Source: Dugong dugon
Lineage: Eukaryota > Chordata > Mammalia > Sirenia > Dugongidae
Direction: 5' to 3'
DNA length: 64,000 nucleotides
Assembly (NCBI GenBank): GCA_030035585.1
Contig: CM057471.1
Location: 97,031,819 to 97,095,818 of the forward strand
Both the position numbers and the translations under genes were made by a program. The notes below the pieces were generated by a model. That model was not told the origin of the DNA, made no database searches, and saw only the letters and a list, made by a program, of their open reading frames with translations. Within the stretch, counting starts at the first letter, position 1, and every line of letters starts with the position of its first letter. This document shows, one piece after another, positions 11,310-22,329 of the stretch.

Positions 11310-12610
11310 TTTGTAAACAATAATATTTATAACTTTAACTTTAAAATATGTTTGGCATACACATGGACACAATCTAGCATACATTTAATATAATACTAAT
11401 ATGGGTAATAATTTGATACTAACATAGCAAATGTCCAAAAAATACTGGAAATATTTTTATCTAACATAAGAAGTTTTAATTTATGTATAAAGTGAGTTTC
11501 ATCTTTTATTAGCTGTTGCAAGGGACACTGCTTGGTATTACTCTATATATGCTAATAAATAAGGTATTAGGCACATTAAGATGATGCAAAATTTAATATT
11601 TATTATGCAAAATATGTGTGTTTTGCAATTATGAGTGTGTTTATAACTTCATCTTCCAAAAAAGCAAAAAAGAGTGTTTATCAGAACATTACATTTATAT
11701 TTTATCAGAATAATTACGTATCTCTGTGTAAGGAAATTGAACAATTCCTCAAAGAAATACATTAAATGAATATTTAGATAATAAAAATTACATAAATGTA
11801 TTTTATTTTCCATTTCCCTTCAGACTAACTTTTAAGAAATTGATTGCTATTGTTATGATTCGAAAACAAACTTGCTTGTGGAGAAGTGGTGCTATTGTTA
11901 TATCAATTATGTACAATATGGGAGTTGAACACAAAGAAATAAAACGTGCATTTTATAATTTTGTATACAATAACAATCATATTTTCCTTTTCATTTCAGA
12001 TCGATCGGGTATAAGCACACATTCAGTTCTCTCCCGTCAACCACATAAGAACGCGCCAGCAGCACTATAATCACATGGCTTGTGATGTACCTGGTCCTGT
12101 CCTGCACAAAATGAACCAAAATTTGTTTTCAGATTGAGCATACGCTTGTACTGGTATCATGCTCTTTGCGATTGCTCTTGCCCCCATCAGATATCAGCAG
12201 TAATCCATGAACTGTCAAGATGCAGCAACAAAGGATGGGAAGTGAGTGCACAAGTTTTATGCATTATTTCGAGATGAAAAACATGGAGATCTGCAAAGGG
12301 CTCATCAACAAACATCGCACGGCAAACTGAGGAAATTATTTCCGACTGCCTTATAAGTACTAATTCTTTTGACTGTCTCAGACCTGAAGAACAAAACTAC
12401 ATGTTCCAAATCAATTTTTTTACTTACTAATTTTCAAATATAAAGTTTTGTGTTAACTTCCAAATTTGAATGTAAATTTTATTTTATAAATTTTACTTTT
12501 TTAACAAATTTTATTTTCAATTATTCATATTTATTTGGTACGGTAGTACCAAATTTAAAAAGTGACATAATTTTATATGCACGTAAAAATGAAACAGCAA
12601 CAAGTAAGTT
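11310..12610. other. AT-rich non-coding stretch upstream of hAT transposase pieces
   Basis: Most of this is AT-rich with no recognised repeat. A less AT-rich island at about 12000-12360 has no recognisable frame. It may be the 5' non-coding part of the hAT element that follows, since no left inverted end was found, but this is inference. Confidence 0.35.
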
Positions 12611-13056
12611 GAGTGCAAAAACAAAAGCTTGTAGAAGATAAAAAGAAAAGGATTTGTGAATCCCCAAAGACAATTCCCAAATTAACTTCCTTTTTAAAAC
12701 ATAATGAATCTGAAGAGACTTCTGTTGAATGCTCAAGTTTAATGGATGCAAATCATTGTACTAGTACTGCTAGTGCTCATATTACTAATGGCAATATGAA
12801 TATAAGAGAAATTTTTCCAAATTCTGCATCCATTCCTTGCTGTAGTAAAAAAAAAGTTAATAATGGTGTAGAAAGTGGAACTATTTTAGAATCTGAAATT
12901 GTATAGCATCTGCAGACCCCATAAATAACAGAAATACAGATCCTACTTTGTGGAATAAATTTTCTTCTAACAATTTAAATTATTGGATCAAAAGAAGACC
13001 AAGTAATTGTCAACATTACAGTGGGCCATTTGAAAATTCATGTCAAAAATTTCTGA

Positions 13057-13965
13057 ATTGTCCACCACAGCCTCCACCAGACTGAGTCCAGTACAGCTAG
13101 ATGGTGCCCAGCTACCACCACAGACTGCCCTGACCGGGATCACAATAGAGGGGTCCTGGACAGAGCTGAAAAAAGACGTAGAACAAAATTCTAACTCACA
13201 AAAAAAGACCAGATTTACTGGCCGGACAGACTGGAGAAACCCCTGGAGTATGGCCTCTGGACACCCTTTTAGCTCAGTGGTGAAGTCACTCCTGAAGTTC
13301 ACCATTCAGCCAGGGATTGGACAGCCTCATAAAACAAAACAGGACTAATGAGCACAGCAGTCCAGGGACAAGGACTAGTAGGCAGGAGGGGACAGGAAAG
13401 CTGGTGATAGGGAACCCAAGGTTGAGAAGGGACAGTGTTGACATGTTGTGAGGTTGTTAACCATTGTCATAGGGCAATATGTGTACTAACTGTTTAATGA
13501 GAAACTATTTGTTCTGCAAACCTTCATCTAAAGTTAAAAAAAAAAAAAAAGAATGATCTATGTGAGATCAAATTGACAACAGCAACTCAAAAGGTTGGAT
13601 GGGAAGCCTAGGGGGCAGTGAGTTGAAGATAATGGTGATGGAATAATTTGGAAAAGGATAGTGAGAATAGCAGCACAGCTGGAAGAATGTAATCAACATC
13701 ACTGAATTGTACATGTAGAAACTTTTGAAATGGTGAAACTTTGGCTATGTATATTTTCACCAAAAAAAAAAAAGTAGGGTCCTCCAAGGTCGAGAAGGGA
13801 GAGTGTTGACATGTCGTGGGGTTGTTAACCAATGCCATAAAACAATATGTGTACTGACTGTTTAATGAGAAACTATTTGTTCTGTAAACCTTCATCTAAA
13901 GTACTATATATATATATATAAAACAGTGCTGATAAAATTAAAGAAAACATAATTAATCCAAAAAA
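13057..13965 (+). mobile_element. L1 3' UTR insertion (type B, double terminal module) in the hAT
   Basis: It begins 'ccaccacagcctccaccag' and runs through the L1 3' UTR ('gagtccagtacagctagatg', 'agaccagatttactggcc') to a terminal module near 13433-13540. An internal unit (13549-13768) and a second terminal module (13800-13902) follow. The flanks aaaaatttctgaattg (left) and aaaaatttctgaatgg (right) indicate a target-site duplication. It contains no ORF2. About 60 bp beyond the second module lie inside the duplication. Confidence 0.8.
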
Positions 13966-14946
13966 AAATTTCTGAATGGTAAGCAAACAAGGTTTTATAG
14001 CCAGAATATATTTCTAGGGTGCAAAGCTAATGGTGAAAATTATAAGAGGAGGTGGTTACTGTGTTCTCCATCAGTTGGCTCTGTCTATTGTTTTGTTTGC
14101 AGACTATTCAGTTCTAAATCATGTAATTCTCGATTTGCTATGGATGGATTTAGCGATTGGCGCAACTTGAATGTGATCGATAAACATGAAAATAGATCAA
14201 TTCACAGAGATTGTATGTTGTCATATTTAAAGCAAAGACATGGTTTTGGTTTAACTCATGAATTGGAATCACAAATTAATGAAGAACATCAGTATTGGAA
14301 AGCTGTTTTGCAACATGTTGTTGTCATTATAACGATTGCTGAATGTGAACTAAGTATTGTTTTAAGATGCGTATCTCCAACTGATAAAACCCATTGAGCT
14401 ATTTATTACCTTTACTAGTTTAAAAAGTCATACCAATGAAGAAATTGCAAATCAAGTACTTCACTATGTGAAGTTTGCAAAATTGATTTTTCTAAGTGCG
14501 GAGGCTAGTCCTACGACAATGCTGCCAATGTGTCAGGGCGTTATAAATGCATGCGACAGAAAATTTTAGGAAGTAATGAATATGCCATTTTCATACCATG
14601 TGCTGCTCATTCACTTAATCTTGTAGGATGTAATGCAGTAGACTGTTGCCAGGAAGCAGTTGATTATTTTCCTACTGTTCAGTTACTCTGCAATTTTTTG
14701 CTACCTCTACTCAGTTCTTAAAACATATTTACACAATGACTGAGTATTAAAATGTCTTTCTAATACACGATGGGAAGCACATACTGTAGTAATGAGTGCA
14801 ATCCTGGAATCGTACACTCAGATTCTAGATGCCTTAGAAAATATTGCCGAAGACTAGACACAAAAAGGAGATACCAAAAGAGAAGCTGAAAACACCGTCA
14901 ACAAAACGCAAACACTGGAGTATGTATTTATGTTGGTTATGTGGAA

Positions 14947-15655
14947 GGATTTCCACTGCCATCAAGTAGATTCCTGGCTGCTAACAAAAAGGTTGGCAGT
15001 TTGATGCCCTGACAGGGAACACAACAGAGAGTCCCTGACGGAGCGGGAGAAAAGTGGGCTGCAGAACTCAAAATCTAGTAAAAAGACCAGACTTAATGGT
15101 TTGACTGAGACTGGAGGGACCCCAGAAGACATGGCCCCTGGACTCTCTGTTAGCCCAAAACTAAAACCATGCCTGAGGCCAACTCTTCAACAAAGATTAG
15201 ACTGGACTATGGGACATAAAATGATACTTGTGAAGAGTGTGTTTCTTAGCTCAAGTAGATACATGAGACTAAATGGGCAGCTCCTGCCCAGAGGCAAGAT
15301 GAGAAGGCAGAGACGGTCAGGAGCTGGTTGAATGGACACGGGAAATCTGAGGTGGAAAGGAGGAGTGTGCTGTCACAGTACAGGGAGAGCAACTAGGGTC
15401 ACATAACAACGTGTGTATCAATTTTTGCATGGAAGACTAACTTGAATTGTAAACTTTCAGTTAAAGCACAATAAAAAAAATTTAAAAAAAAGGTTGGCAG
15501 TTGGAGCCCACCAGCCACTCTGTGGAACAAAGATGTCGCAGTCTGCTGAAACATTTACGGCCTTGGAAACCCTATGGGGGCAGTTCAGCTCTGTCCTATA
15601 GGGTCACTGTGTGTCGGAATCAACTCAACAGCAGTGGGTTTGGTTTTTGGTTTTA
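14947..15655 (+). repeat. AfroSINE, long type, holding an L1 insertion
   Basis: The SINE is present at 14947-15001 and 15488-15655 with the L1 piece between. Outer flanks ttatgtggaa (14937-14946 and after the tail) look like its target-site duplication in the hAT. Its first ~25 bases are unusual: instead of the normal head they read tccactgccatcaagtagat, which looks like a reversed piece of the SINE tail. Confidence 0.8.
15002..15487 (+). mobile_element. L1 3' UTR insertion (type A) inside an AfroSINE
   Basis: It starts 'tgacagggaacacaacagag' and follows the type A 3' UTR ('agaccagacttaatggtttg', 'gcagctcctgcccagaggc') to 'cagttaaagcacaat' and an A run. 'aaaggttggcagttt/g' of the SINE occurs on both sides as the target-site duplication. 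Confidence 0.85.
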
Positions 15656-16371
15656 TGTGGAATAAAATATTGCTGCATTTTCATTGGACGAGTCAAGCTC
15701 TCCAAGATTCAGAAGTAAATTGAAAGACACGTACAGATCTCTACCAGTCATTAAAAAGGTATTTACATAATTTAAGAGAAGATTTTCAGAAATTTGAAAA
15801 CACAACAAAACAAATACTTCCAAATACCAATAAGCAGTTCACTATTACAGAAGCATTAGAAAGAAACAAATAAATAAAGGAAGTGCTCCAGAAGTATTGA
15901 GTGCCAGAGATCAATTTCATATAACCACATCACTGACACACTTGAATCTTGCATGAAAAGAAGGGCGAAAGTGTCTGAAGCTTCCTCAAAAAGATCTTTC
16001 TTCTTAAACAGTGTGGATACACCTGATGAAGAATGCATGAAGGCATCCAAGAAACTAGTGCAGGCTTATCCTGATGACGTAAATACAAATCTTTATGGAG
16101 AAGTGTGACAATTTCATTCTTACATGAGAACTAAGTTTACAGATTTAGAAAAAAACGAATTTTACTCATGTAGGCATATATGGCTCCACAGTAGAAGATA
16201 AAATACAATCCATATTACCTAATGTTGAAATTGTTTTAAGCATATTCCTAAATTTAATGATCACAAACTGCACAACAGAATGCTCATTTTCACTACTAAA
16301 GAGACTTAAAAACCGTCAGTGTACAACAATAACTCAAGAAAGACTTGATTCATTATCCTTATTATGTATGG

Positions 16372-16531
16372 AGGAGTCCTGGTAGCACAGTGGTTAAGAG
16401 CTTGGCTGCTAACCAAAAGGTCAGCAATTCAACTCCTTGGAAACCCTACAGGGCAGTTCCACTCTGTCCCTTAGGGTTGCTATGAATCAGAATCAACTCA
16501 ATGGCAGTGGGTTTGGTTTGGTTTTTTGGTA
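16372..16531 (+). repeat. AfroSINE, short type, inside the hAT
   Basis: The head ggagtcctggtagcacagtg, the B-box region and the tail GAATCAGAATCAACTCAATG are present. 'attatgt' on both sides is a target-site duplication. It interrupts the transposase C-terminal region just after LLCM. Confidence 0.9.
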
Positions 16532-17077
16532 TTATGTGTGTAAGCAGATATTGTTCAACAACAGTTTAATTGTGATGAAATCGTTGAAGAATTTATAAGA
16601 GTGAAGAATAGAAAGAAATTTTTTAATTACAACATGTTAGAGATTAAATATCTATCTAAAAATAAAATATAGTAAATTTGTTATAATATTTGTTTTCTGA
16701 TCATTAAATTTTCTTTTATGACATCTTTTCATTTGTTCATTTGTAATTATAGCATTTATTATGAAAAAGCATTAAAATTGAAGTATGAGCCATTTACAGC
16801 AAAATTTGTAAAAGTCAATTTTTCATTGTGGGAGATCGACAAAATTTTACATTGATTGTTGAAACAACTAAGTTTACTGACTCATTTTCTTTGTTGTTGA
16901 ATATGTGGACTCTTCTTTTTGTAGAAAATGTGGTATATAGTAAAAATCTTAGTACCCCACATCCACTAAATTTTATAATTCAGTTCATCTCATTCCACTA
17001 AAATGGTATAGGCTACTTTTGCATTCAATCCTAATATTATAGTCAAATTTTAAAAGAAGTTGCATCATGGATAGCTA

Positions 17078-17160
17078 AGACACACACACACGACACACAC
17101 ATATATACATATATATACACATATGTATATACATGTGCGTGTATACACACACACAAAAAC
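17078..17160. repeat. CA/TA simple repeat
   Basis: Mixed (CA)n and (TA)n runs with tgtgcgtg. They lie next to the palindromic element. Confidence 0.85.
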
Positions 17161-17164
17161 ACAC

Positions 17165-17403
17165 ACTGTATTTTTACGCAAATAACACGCACCTTCTACA
17201 TTTGTTTTTACAACCGTGCCCTCCCACTCCGAGGTATTTTCATAAGCATGCTGTGCTAATTTTTTTTACAGCAACATGTTAAAAAAAAAAAAATTGGCAT
17301 AGCAGCACTTATGAAAATACTCTGCGGGGCGGGGGAGCTGGGGGAGGTCATGGTTGGCAAACAAATGTAGAAGGTATGTGCTATTTGCATAAAATTACAG
17401 TAT
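17165..17403. mobile_element. Palindromic MITE with ~110-bp arms
   Basis: The left arm (ACTGTATTTTTACGCAAATA from about 17165) and the right arm read on the minus strand (ACTGTAATTTTATGCAAATA from about 17403) match over most of their length, including 'ccttctacatttgttt' and 'gtattttcataag'. An A/T-rich centre lies at 17268-17295. Such a near-perfect hairpin without a frame is typical of a TA-targeting MITE. The family was not recognised. Confidence 0.7.
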
Positions 17404-17408
17404 ATACA

Positions 17409-17413
<5 letters not shown>

Positions 17414-17451
<38 letters not shown>
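17414..17451. repeat. TA dinucleotide repeat
   Basis: A run of about 18 TA units. The palindromic MITE ends just before it. Confidence 0.95.
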
Positions 17452-17552
17452 CTCACATATTTCGTTTGAACGCATGACTAAACAGAGGAGGGGGCACCAT
17501 AGATTATCAGCACTTAGGCCCTCAGATGCCTTAATCGGGCCCTGGGTGGCAT

Positions 17553-18410
17553 GTTGTGTCTGTCTTCAGATCTTTTAGCCCCAGGAGTGTAGAAAGTACA
17601 ACCCAGAGCTGAAGTTCCTGCCTTTTCCCCTGCCTACCTCCTACTCACAGGAACAGAACTTTCTCCCACTGCACTCTGGATTCAGCCAACACCCACTGAC
17701 TAAAGCAGAAGAATTTTCACAATACAAGAGAATACTGGCAGGCTGGGGTTTCTTCACTCTGGGAGAGGGTAGGGGACCTAGCTCAAGGAAACTGGACAGG
17801 TGAAAGCATAAAGGACTGTGGGGGCACAGTAAGCGGACAGAGGTGGGAAATGTGCTTGCATCCCTGTCGTTGCCCTTGGAAGGCCCACCTGGGAAACTGT
17901 GGCACCTTGTGAAGCCCCAGGGAGTGGGTGAGATAAACCAAGGGCTCATCTACTATTTTTCTCACCTTCCTTCTAATCTAAATCTGTAAGGCACTGGAAC
18001 ACGTCTCTGAGCCTCCCAGTAAAGAAGCTCAGCAAAATCCAGGGTATGCGCTCATTGATACTAAGCCAGTATTAGGCCCAGCAGGTGCTGACCCAACTGG
18101 AGAGGACTAGGTCAGTTCCCCCAACTGTCCTCCTGGTGAGGTAGAAGGAGGCACCTCCCTCACAGATTTCCCAAAGGTGAGCGAGACATGAACTCTGGCC
18201 TGGAAAAAATGGCAGGCTGCTAAGGTATGGACAGTGGGCACCCTAGAACATGACCTTATCCTTCAGGTATCATCCTCATCAAACACTGAGAGTGAGGCTT
18301 CATCTGTCCTAACTAATCAATCAGTATATGTTGATCCAACATTTCCTTGCCCGGTCCCACTAGGAGAGCATGTAGAGGTTGGGTCCTGAGAGATAGTGAG
18401 CAGAGTCCAA
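17553..18410. other. Non-coding stretch, nothing recognised
   Basis: GC-moderate sequence with no named repeat. The minus-strand frames here (up to 102 codons) have no family match that I know. Confidence 0.4.
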
Positions 18411-18429
18411 CGTGAGATTAATGACAATA

Positions 18430-18560
18430 AAAACAATAATAGCAATAACAATACACATGCTCAAGTACTGCTTAGAACACTTCACAGGCATCGCTTCAAT
18501 TAATTCTCGTATTAACATGACGCGGGAGGCACTGCAGTCTTCTGCCAGGGTGGGTATTCC
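18430..18560 (+). repeat. MIR SINE fragment
   Basis: 'gcttagaacacttcacaggc' followed by 'ttcaattaattctcgtatta' matches the MIR 'cactttacatgcattatctcatttaat'-like central region. Confidence 0.6.
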
Positions 18561-18835
18561 TCAGCGATTACCTCAACAATGCTGCATAACAAATGATAAC
18601 AAAACCCAGTGATCTTCAACAACAAGTATTTACCCTCACACTCACAGGTCTGCAGGTCCACTCTGGTTAACTGATCCAGGCGGGGATCAGCGTGATTTCT
18701 CTGCTTCAGACTGCAGGGGAGCTGGGCTTGGCTTCAAGCTGCACACTAGGGTTAGGTCTCCTTCGTGTGTGTCTGGTTGGGGGCCAAGAATTCAGGGATA
18801 ACAGCTATCCAGGGCATTCTCCTCACAATGGATTG

Positions 18836-19036
18836 AAAACCAGTGGCCATCAAGCGGATTCCGACTCACGGTGAACTCACATGTGTCAGAGTAGAACTGC
18901 GCTCCATAGTGTTTTCAATGGCTTTTTCTGAAGTAAATATCCGGCCTTTCTTCCAAGGTGCCTCTGGGTGGACTCTAACCTCCAACCTTTCGGTTAGCAG
19001 CCAAGCACATAAAGTGTTTGCACCACCCCGGACCAC
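18836..19036 (-). repeat. AfroSINE, long type, reversed
   Basis: The reversed tail GCCATCAAGCGGATTCCGAC comes first and the reversed head (aagcacataaagtgtttgc) last. It lies between parts of the old LTR. Confidence 0.9.
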
Positions 19037-19092
19037 CAGACGGTAAAAGCCAAGCCAAACTGTGCTTAAGTCCCCTGCTCACCCATCTCTCT

Positions 19093-19728
19093 TAGTTACC
19101 TAGTATTGCCATAACACAAATACCCCAGGTGGTACTTAAAGTGAATGGCTTTAAAGAGTAGAAATTTATTTTCTCACAGTTCAGGAAGCTAGAGGTCTGA
19201 ATGCAGGGCCTGGCTCTAGGGGAGGTCCTTCCTTGTCTAGATCAGCTTCTAGTAGCTGCCAGCAATCCTTGTAGATGCATCTGTCTCCGGGGTGTGTCCT
19301 CCTCTTCTCCCTCTGTGTGTCTCTGTCCATTCTGCTCTTTTTATAACACAGAAGTGATTAGGTATAGAATCCACCCTACTCAGGTATGGCCTAATTAACA
19401 TAACAAAGAAAACTCAGTATCCAAACAGGGTCATATTTATAAGTATAACCCAAACCCATTGTTATCAAGTCAATTCCAACACATAGCCACACTATAGGAC
19501 AGAGTAGAACTGCCCCATAGGGTTTCCTAGGCTATAATCTTTACGAAAGCGGACTGCCACATCTTTTTCCCATGGAGTGGCTGGTGGGTTCAAACCACTG
19601 ACCTTTCAGTTAGCAGCTCAGTGCTTAACCACTGTGCCACTAGGGCTCCTATCTATAGGTATAGGGGCCAGAATTTCAATACGTATTTTTTGGAGGGGGT
19701 AGCACATTTCAATCCGTAATACTATCCA
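19093..19728 (-). mobile_element. MaLR-type LTR, reversed, split by a SINE
   Basis: 'agttacctagtattgccata' is the reversed LTR end, followed by 'agaaatttattttctcacag' and 'cctctgtgtgtctctgtcc'. It resumes after the SINE at 19451-19652 with 'ataggggccagaatttcaat'. The reading direction is reversed relative to the LTR at 4223. A fossil. Confidence 0.7.
19451..19652 (-). repeat. AfroSINE, long type, reversed, inside an LTR
   Basis: The reversed tail (GTTATCAAGTCAATTCCAAC) comes first and the reversed head (ttaaccactgtgccactagg) last. The neighbouring bases ataagtata and tataggtata suggest a target-site duplication. Confidence 0.9.
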
Positions 19729-20154
19729 ATAACATTTCAGAGTCCAGAGCAAATCACCTGGTAAAGGCCAACTTCAATGGGATGGGAAGCACATTCTGCC
19801 CATAACAGGAGGTAGAGGGGAGTGAAGGTTTGCTGAACAAGGATCCCATTATTCCAGAGGGTGAGGGGCAGTGCCCCACCTCTCAAGTGATGGATGATAT
19901 CTGCATCTTAATTGAAATTTTCAACTATATCTCCTGCTATGGGCTCCACTTTCAGAGGTATTGGGTCTATCTATCCTTGAGCAGAGTTTGCTCTCAATTC
20001 TCAGATTTGTTCTGTCTTCCTTTTCCCTTTAGCTAGCTTAGAAATCAGCATTCTCAGGTTGCTAAGTCAGTTACCATTTGTTCTGTTTTCTAACTTCTAA
20101 AATTGTATTGCTATTGTCTAATTTCCTATTCTCTTTGTCCTTGTAGGTTTGGTT

Positions 20155-20840
20155 GTTGTTAGTTGCCTTTGAGTTGGCACCAACTCATGGAGACCTTATG
20201 TATAACAGAATGAAATGTTGCCCAGTTCTGTGTCACCTTCATGATTGTTGGTATGTTTGATTCCATTGTTGCAGCCATTGTATCAATCTACCTCATTGAG
20301 GGTTTCCTTCATTTTCACTGACCCTCTGCTTCACCAAATAGGATGTCCTTTTTTTCTCCAAGTGTCCTTCACCAAATACTTGTCCAAAGTAAGCGAGTCA
20401 AAGTCTCACCAATTTCACTTCTAAACAACATTCTGGTTGTATTTCTTCTAAGATTGATTTGTTCATTGTTTTGGCAGTCCACATTGTATTCCATATTCTT
20501 TGCCAACACTACAGTTTGAACACATCATTTCTTCTGCCTTCCATTTTCATTATTCAACTTTCTCATGCGTATGAGGCAACTGAGAAGACTATGACTTGGG
20601 TCATACACACCATAGTCATCAAACTTAAATCTTTTTTTTAAAACTTTAACAAGGTCTTTTGCCACAGATTTGCCCGATGCAATACTATACATTGTTTGAT
20701 TTCTTGACTGCTGCTTCCATGAGCATTGATTGTTGATCCAAGTAGGATGAAATTGTTGACAACTTCGATTTTTTTCTCCATTTATCATGACGTTTATCAG
20801 TCCAGTTGTGAGGATTTTTGTTTTCTTCATGTTCAGGTAT
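20155..20840 (-). mobile_element. RTE (BovB-like) LINE, 3' part of ORF and tail
   Basis: Read on the minus strand, MKKTKILTTGLINVMINGEK and then ALGKSVAKDL-like text fit the end of an RTE reverse-transcriptase ORF. Further on, VKMKETLNEV and NNHEGD-like text match the BovB-type C terminus. The tail, near 20155, reads GAGTTGGTGCCAACTCAAAG then GCAACTAACAACAACC, the same plan as AfroSINE tails. The middle of the ORF is missing and stops are present, so it is dead. RTE elements are thought to supply the retrotransposition enzyme for AfroSINEs. Confidence 0.75.
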
Positions 20841-21157
20841 AAGCCATACTGACAGCTATGGGTTTATGTCTATTAAAAATAATCTCTCTAGGATCCTTCC
20901 TGAGATGGAACAATTCTGTATATTCATTGTGGTGGTTGTTACACAAATCTGCACATGTAATAAATAGCATTACATAGTACTTCACACACACACATACACA
21001 TGAGTGCATATGAAACTGGTGAAATCTGAATAAGCTCTATAGACTGTGCCAATGCTATTTTCCTGGTTTTGATACTGTACTAAATATATACATGCAAGAT
21101 GTTACCATTGGGAGAAACTGGGTGAAGGGTACACAGAACCTCCCCTTACATTTTTTT

Positions 21158-21349
21158 GGCAACTTAAATGGTTGAGCACTTGATTATTAGCCGGAAGTTT
21201 GATAGTTCAAACCCACCCAGAGGCACCTCGGAAGACAGGCCTGGCAATCTGCTTCTGAAAGATCACAGCCTTGAAAATCATATACAGCAGTTTTACTCTG
21301 CACACATGGGCTGTCATGAGTTGGAATTGACTCGACGCCAACTAACAAC
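21158..21349 (+). repeat. AfroSINE, long type, with RTE-like tail
   Basis: The middle block 'gcctggcaatctgcttctg' is present and the tail ends GACTCGACGCCAACTAACAA, lacking the usual ggtttggttt. This makes the tail nearly the same as that of the RTE element at 20155. Confidence 0.85.
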
Positions 21350-22000
21350 ACCATGAATATTAGTTATTACAAAATAAAGAGATTTTTTAAAATCCCTCCA
21401 GTCTCACTTCAGCGAAGTGTTAAGAGTGAAATTCACATGTATACACTTAATCCACCACCTTGAGCCCTAAGTCCCTTGAATTATACTTGAGTTTAAAAAA
21501 TCTAACCAGATGTATAAAACTCTTTGTTGGAACTACTAGTAGGAAGTATCACATGTACCAGGAATAATGCAGCATCTGAAAAAGTTACTGACTTTTCTTT
21601 TTTTGCCAAAGATTTGTCTGCACAGCTCCCATTTACCTATTTTAATGTGGTTGTGGAAAACATCATCCGTTTATACAGGTAACAAAAATTGAAGAAACCT
21701 CTCTAATACATGTTTTAAAAGATTAAGTCAGGGCAAACCATAGAATGACAGAGCTGAGGAGACTTAGGATTTTTCTATTACAAACTTTTACTTCATAGAC
21801 CAAGAAACTGAATTTCAAAACAATGCACTATTTGCCTAAAGTTTGATGGAGGCAAATTGAGTTGCCATTCTGGGTCCCAATTCAGTTTTATCCTCCTCCC
21901 CAGGCTGACTCTCTTTAGGGAGTAACTCTCAGCAAATTCATTAATCAGAATTTGTTTGCAGTTGTGATGAGAAGGATGATTATTTATCAGCTTATATAAG
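21350..22000. other. Non-coding stretch, nothing recognised
   Basis: No named repeat and no supported exon. Confidence 0.4.
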
Positions 22001-22002
22001 AC

Positions 22003-22325
22003 CTGCTAGGTTCAGTAGTAGAATTCTTGCCTTTCATGTGGGAGACCCCAGTTCGATTACACCTCATGCACCCGTCTGTCAGTGGAGGCTTGTGTGTTCT
22101 TATGATGCTGAGCAGGTTTCAGCAGAGCTTCCAGACTAAGACAGACCAGGAGGAATGGCCTAGTGATCTACTTCCAAAAATCAGCCAGTGAAAACCCTTT
22201 GGATCACCACAGTCCGATCCACAACTGATCATGGTGATGGTTCAGGACTGAGTAGTGTTTAATTCTGTTGTGCATGGGGTTACCACGAGTCAGGGGCTGA
22301 CGTGATGGCAGCTAGCAACAACAGC
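22003..22325 (+). repeat. AfroSINE, third type (about 320 bp, different tRNA head)
   Basis: The head reads 'ttcagtagtagaattcttgc' (A-box region) and 'ccccagttcgattacac' (B box), unlike the other SINEs here. The body has 'gtcagtggaggcttgtgtg' and 'gaggaatggcctagtgatc'. The tail GAGTCAGGGGCTGACGTGAT with agcaacaacag is again RTE-like. Confidence 0.8.
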
Positions 22326-22329
22326 CTTA

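Larger units (their letters stand above)
12613..17544 (+). pseudogene. Decayed hAT transposon (Tip100/Zaphod type) with transposase pieces
   Basis: The transposase is readable in fragments. An N-terminal piece is at 12613-12903. A TTF-type zinc-finger part follows, running from about 12915-13056 and resuming at about 13970-14240 (WRNLNVIDKHENRSIHRDC). At 14540-14690 the FIPCAAHSLNLV motif is typical of hAT/ZMYM-like transposases. A C-terminal hAT dimerisation part at 16250-16370 reads ECSFSLLKRLKNR and ITQERLDSLSLLC. The right end, read inward from 17544, is CAGGGCCCGATTAAGGCATC, the usual start of this group. The flanking 8 bases ggtggcat would be the target duplication, but no left end with it was found. 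Stops and frame changes occur (for example near 12905 and 14397), and four later insertions break it, so it is dead. A host-domesticated gene is unlikely given the stops. Confidence 0.8.
18570..19820 (-). mobile_element. Old LTR-like repeat split by later insertions
   Basis: The outer pieces (18570-18830, 19040-19090 and 19735-19820) read as one reversed old LTR of MaLR/ERV-L style: 'tgctgcataacaaatgataa', 'cagcgtgatttctctgcttc', then 'agagcaaatcacctggtaaa' and 'tgggatgggaagcacattct'. An AfroSINE (18836) and a younger MaLR LTR (19093) sit between them. A fossil; exact family not certain. Confidence 0.5.

Noticed and set aside
14140-14397. Host gene of ZMYM type
   Set aside because: The motifs fit, but stops, insertions and a hAT right end at 17544 show a dead transposon.
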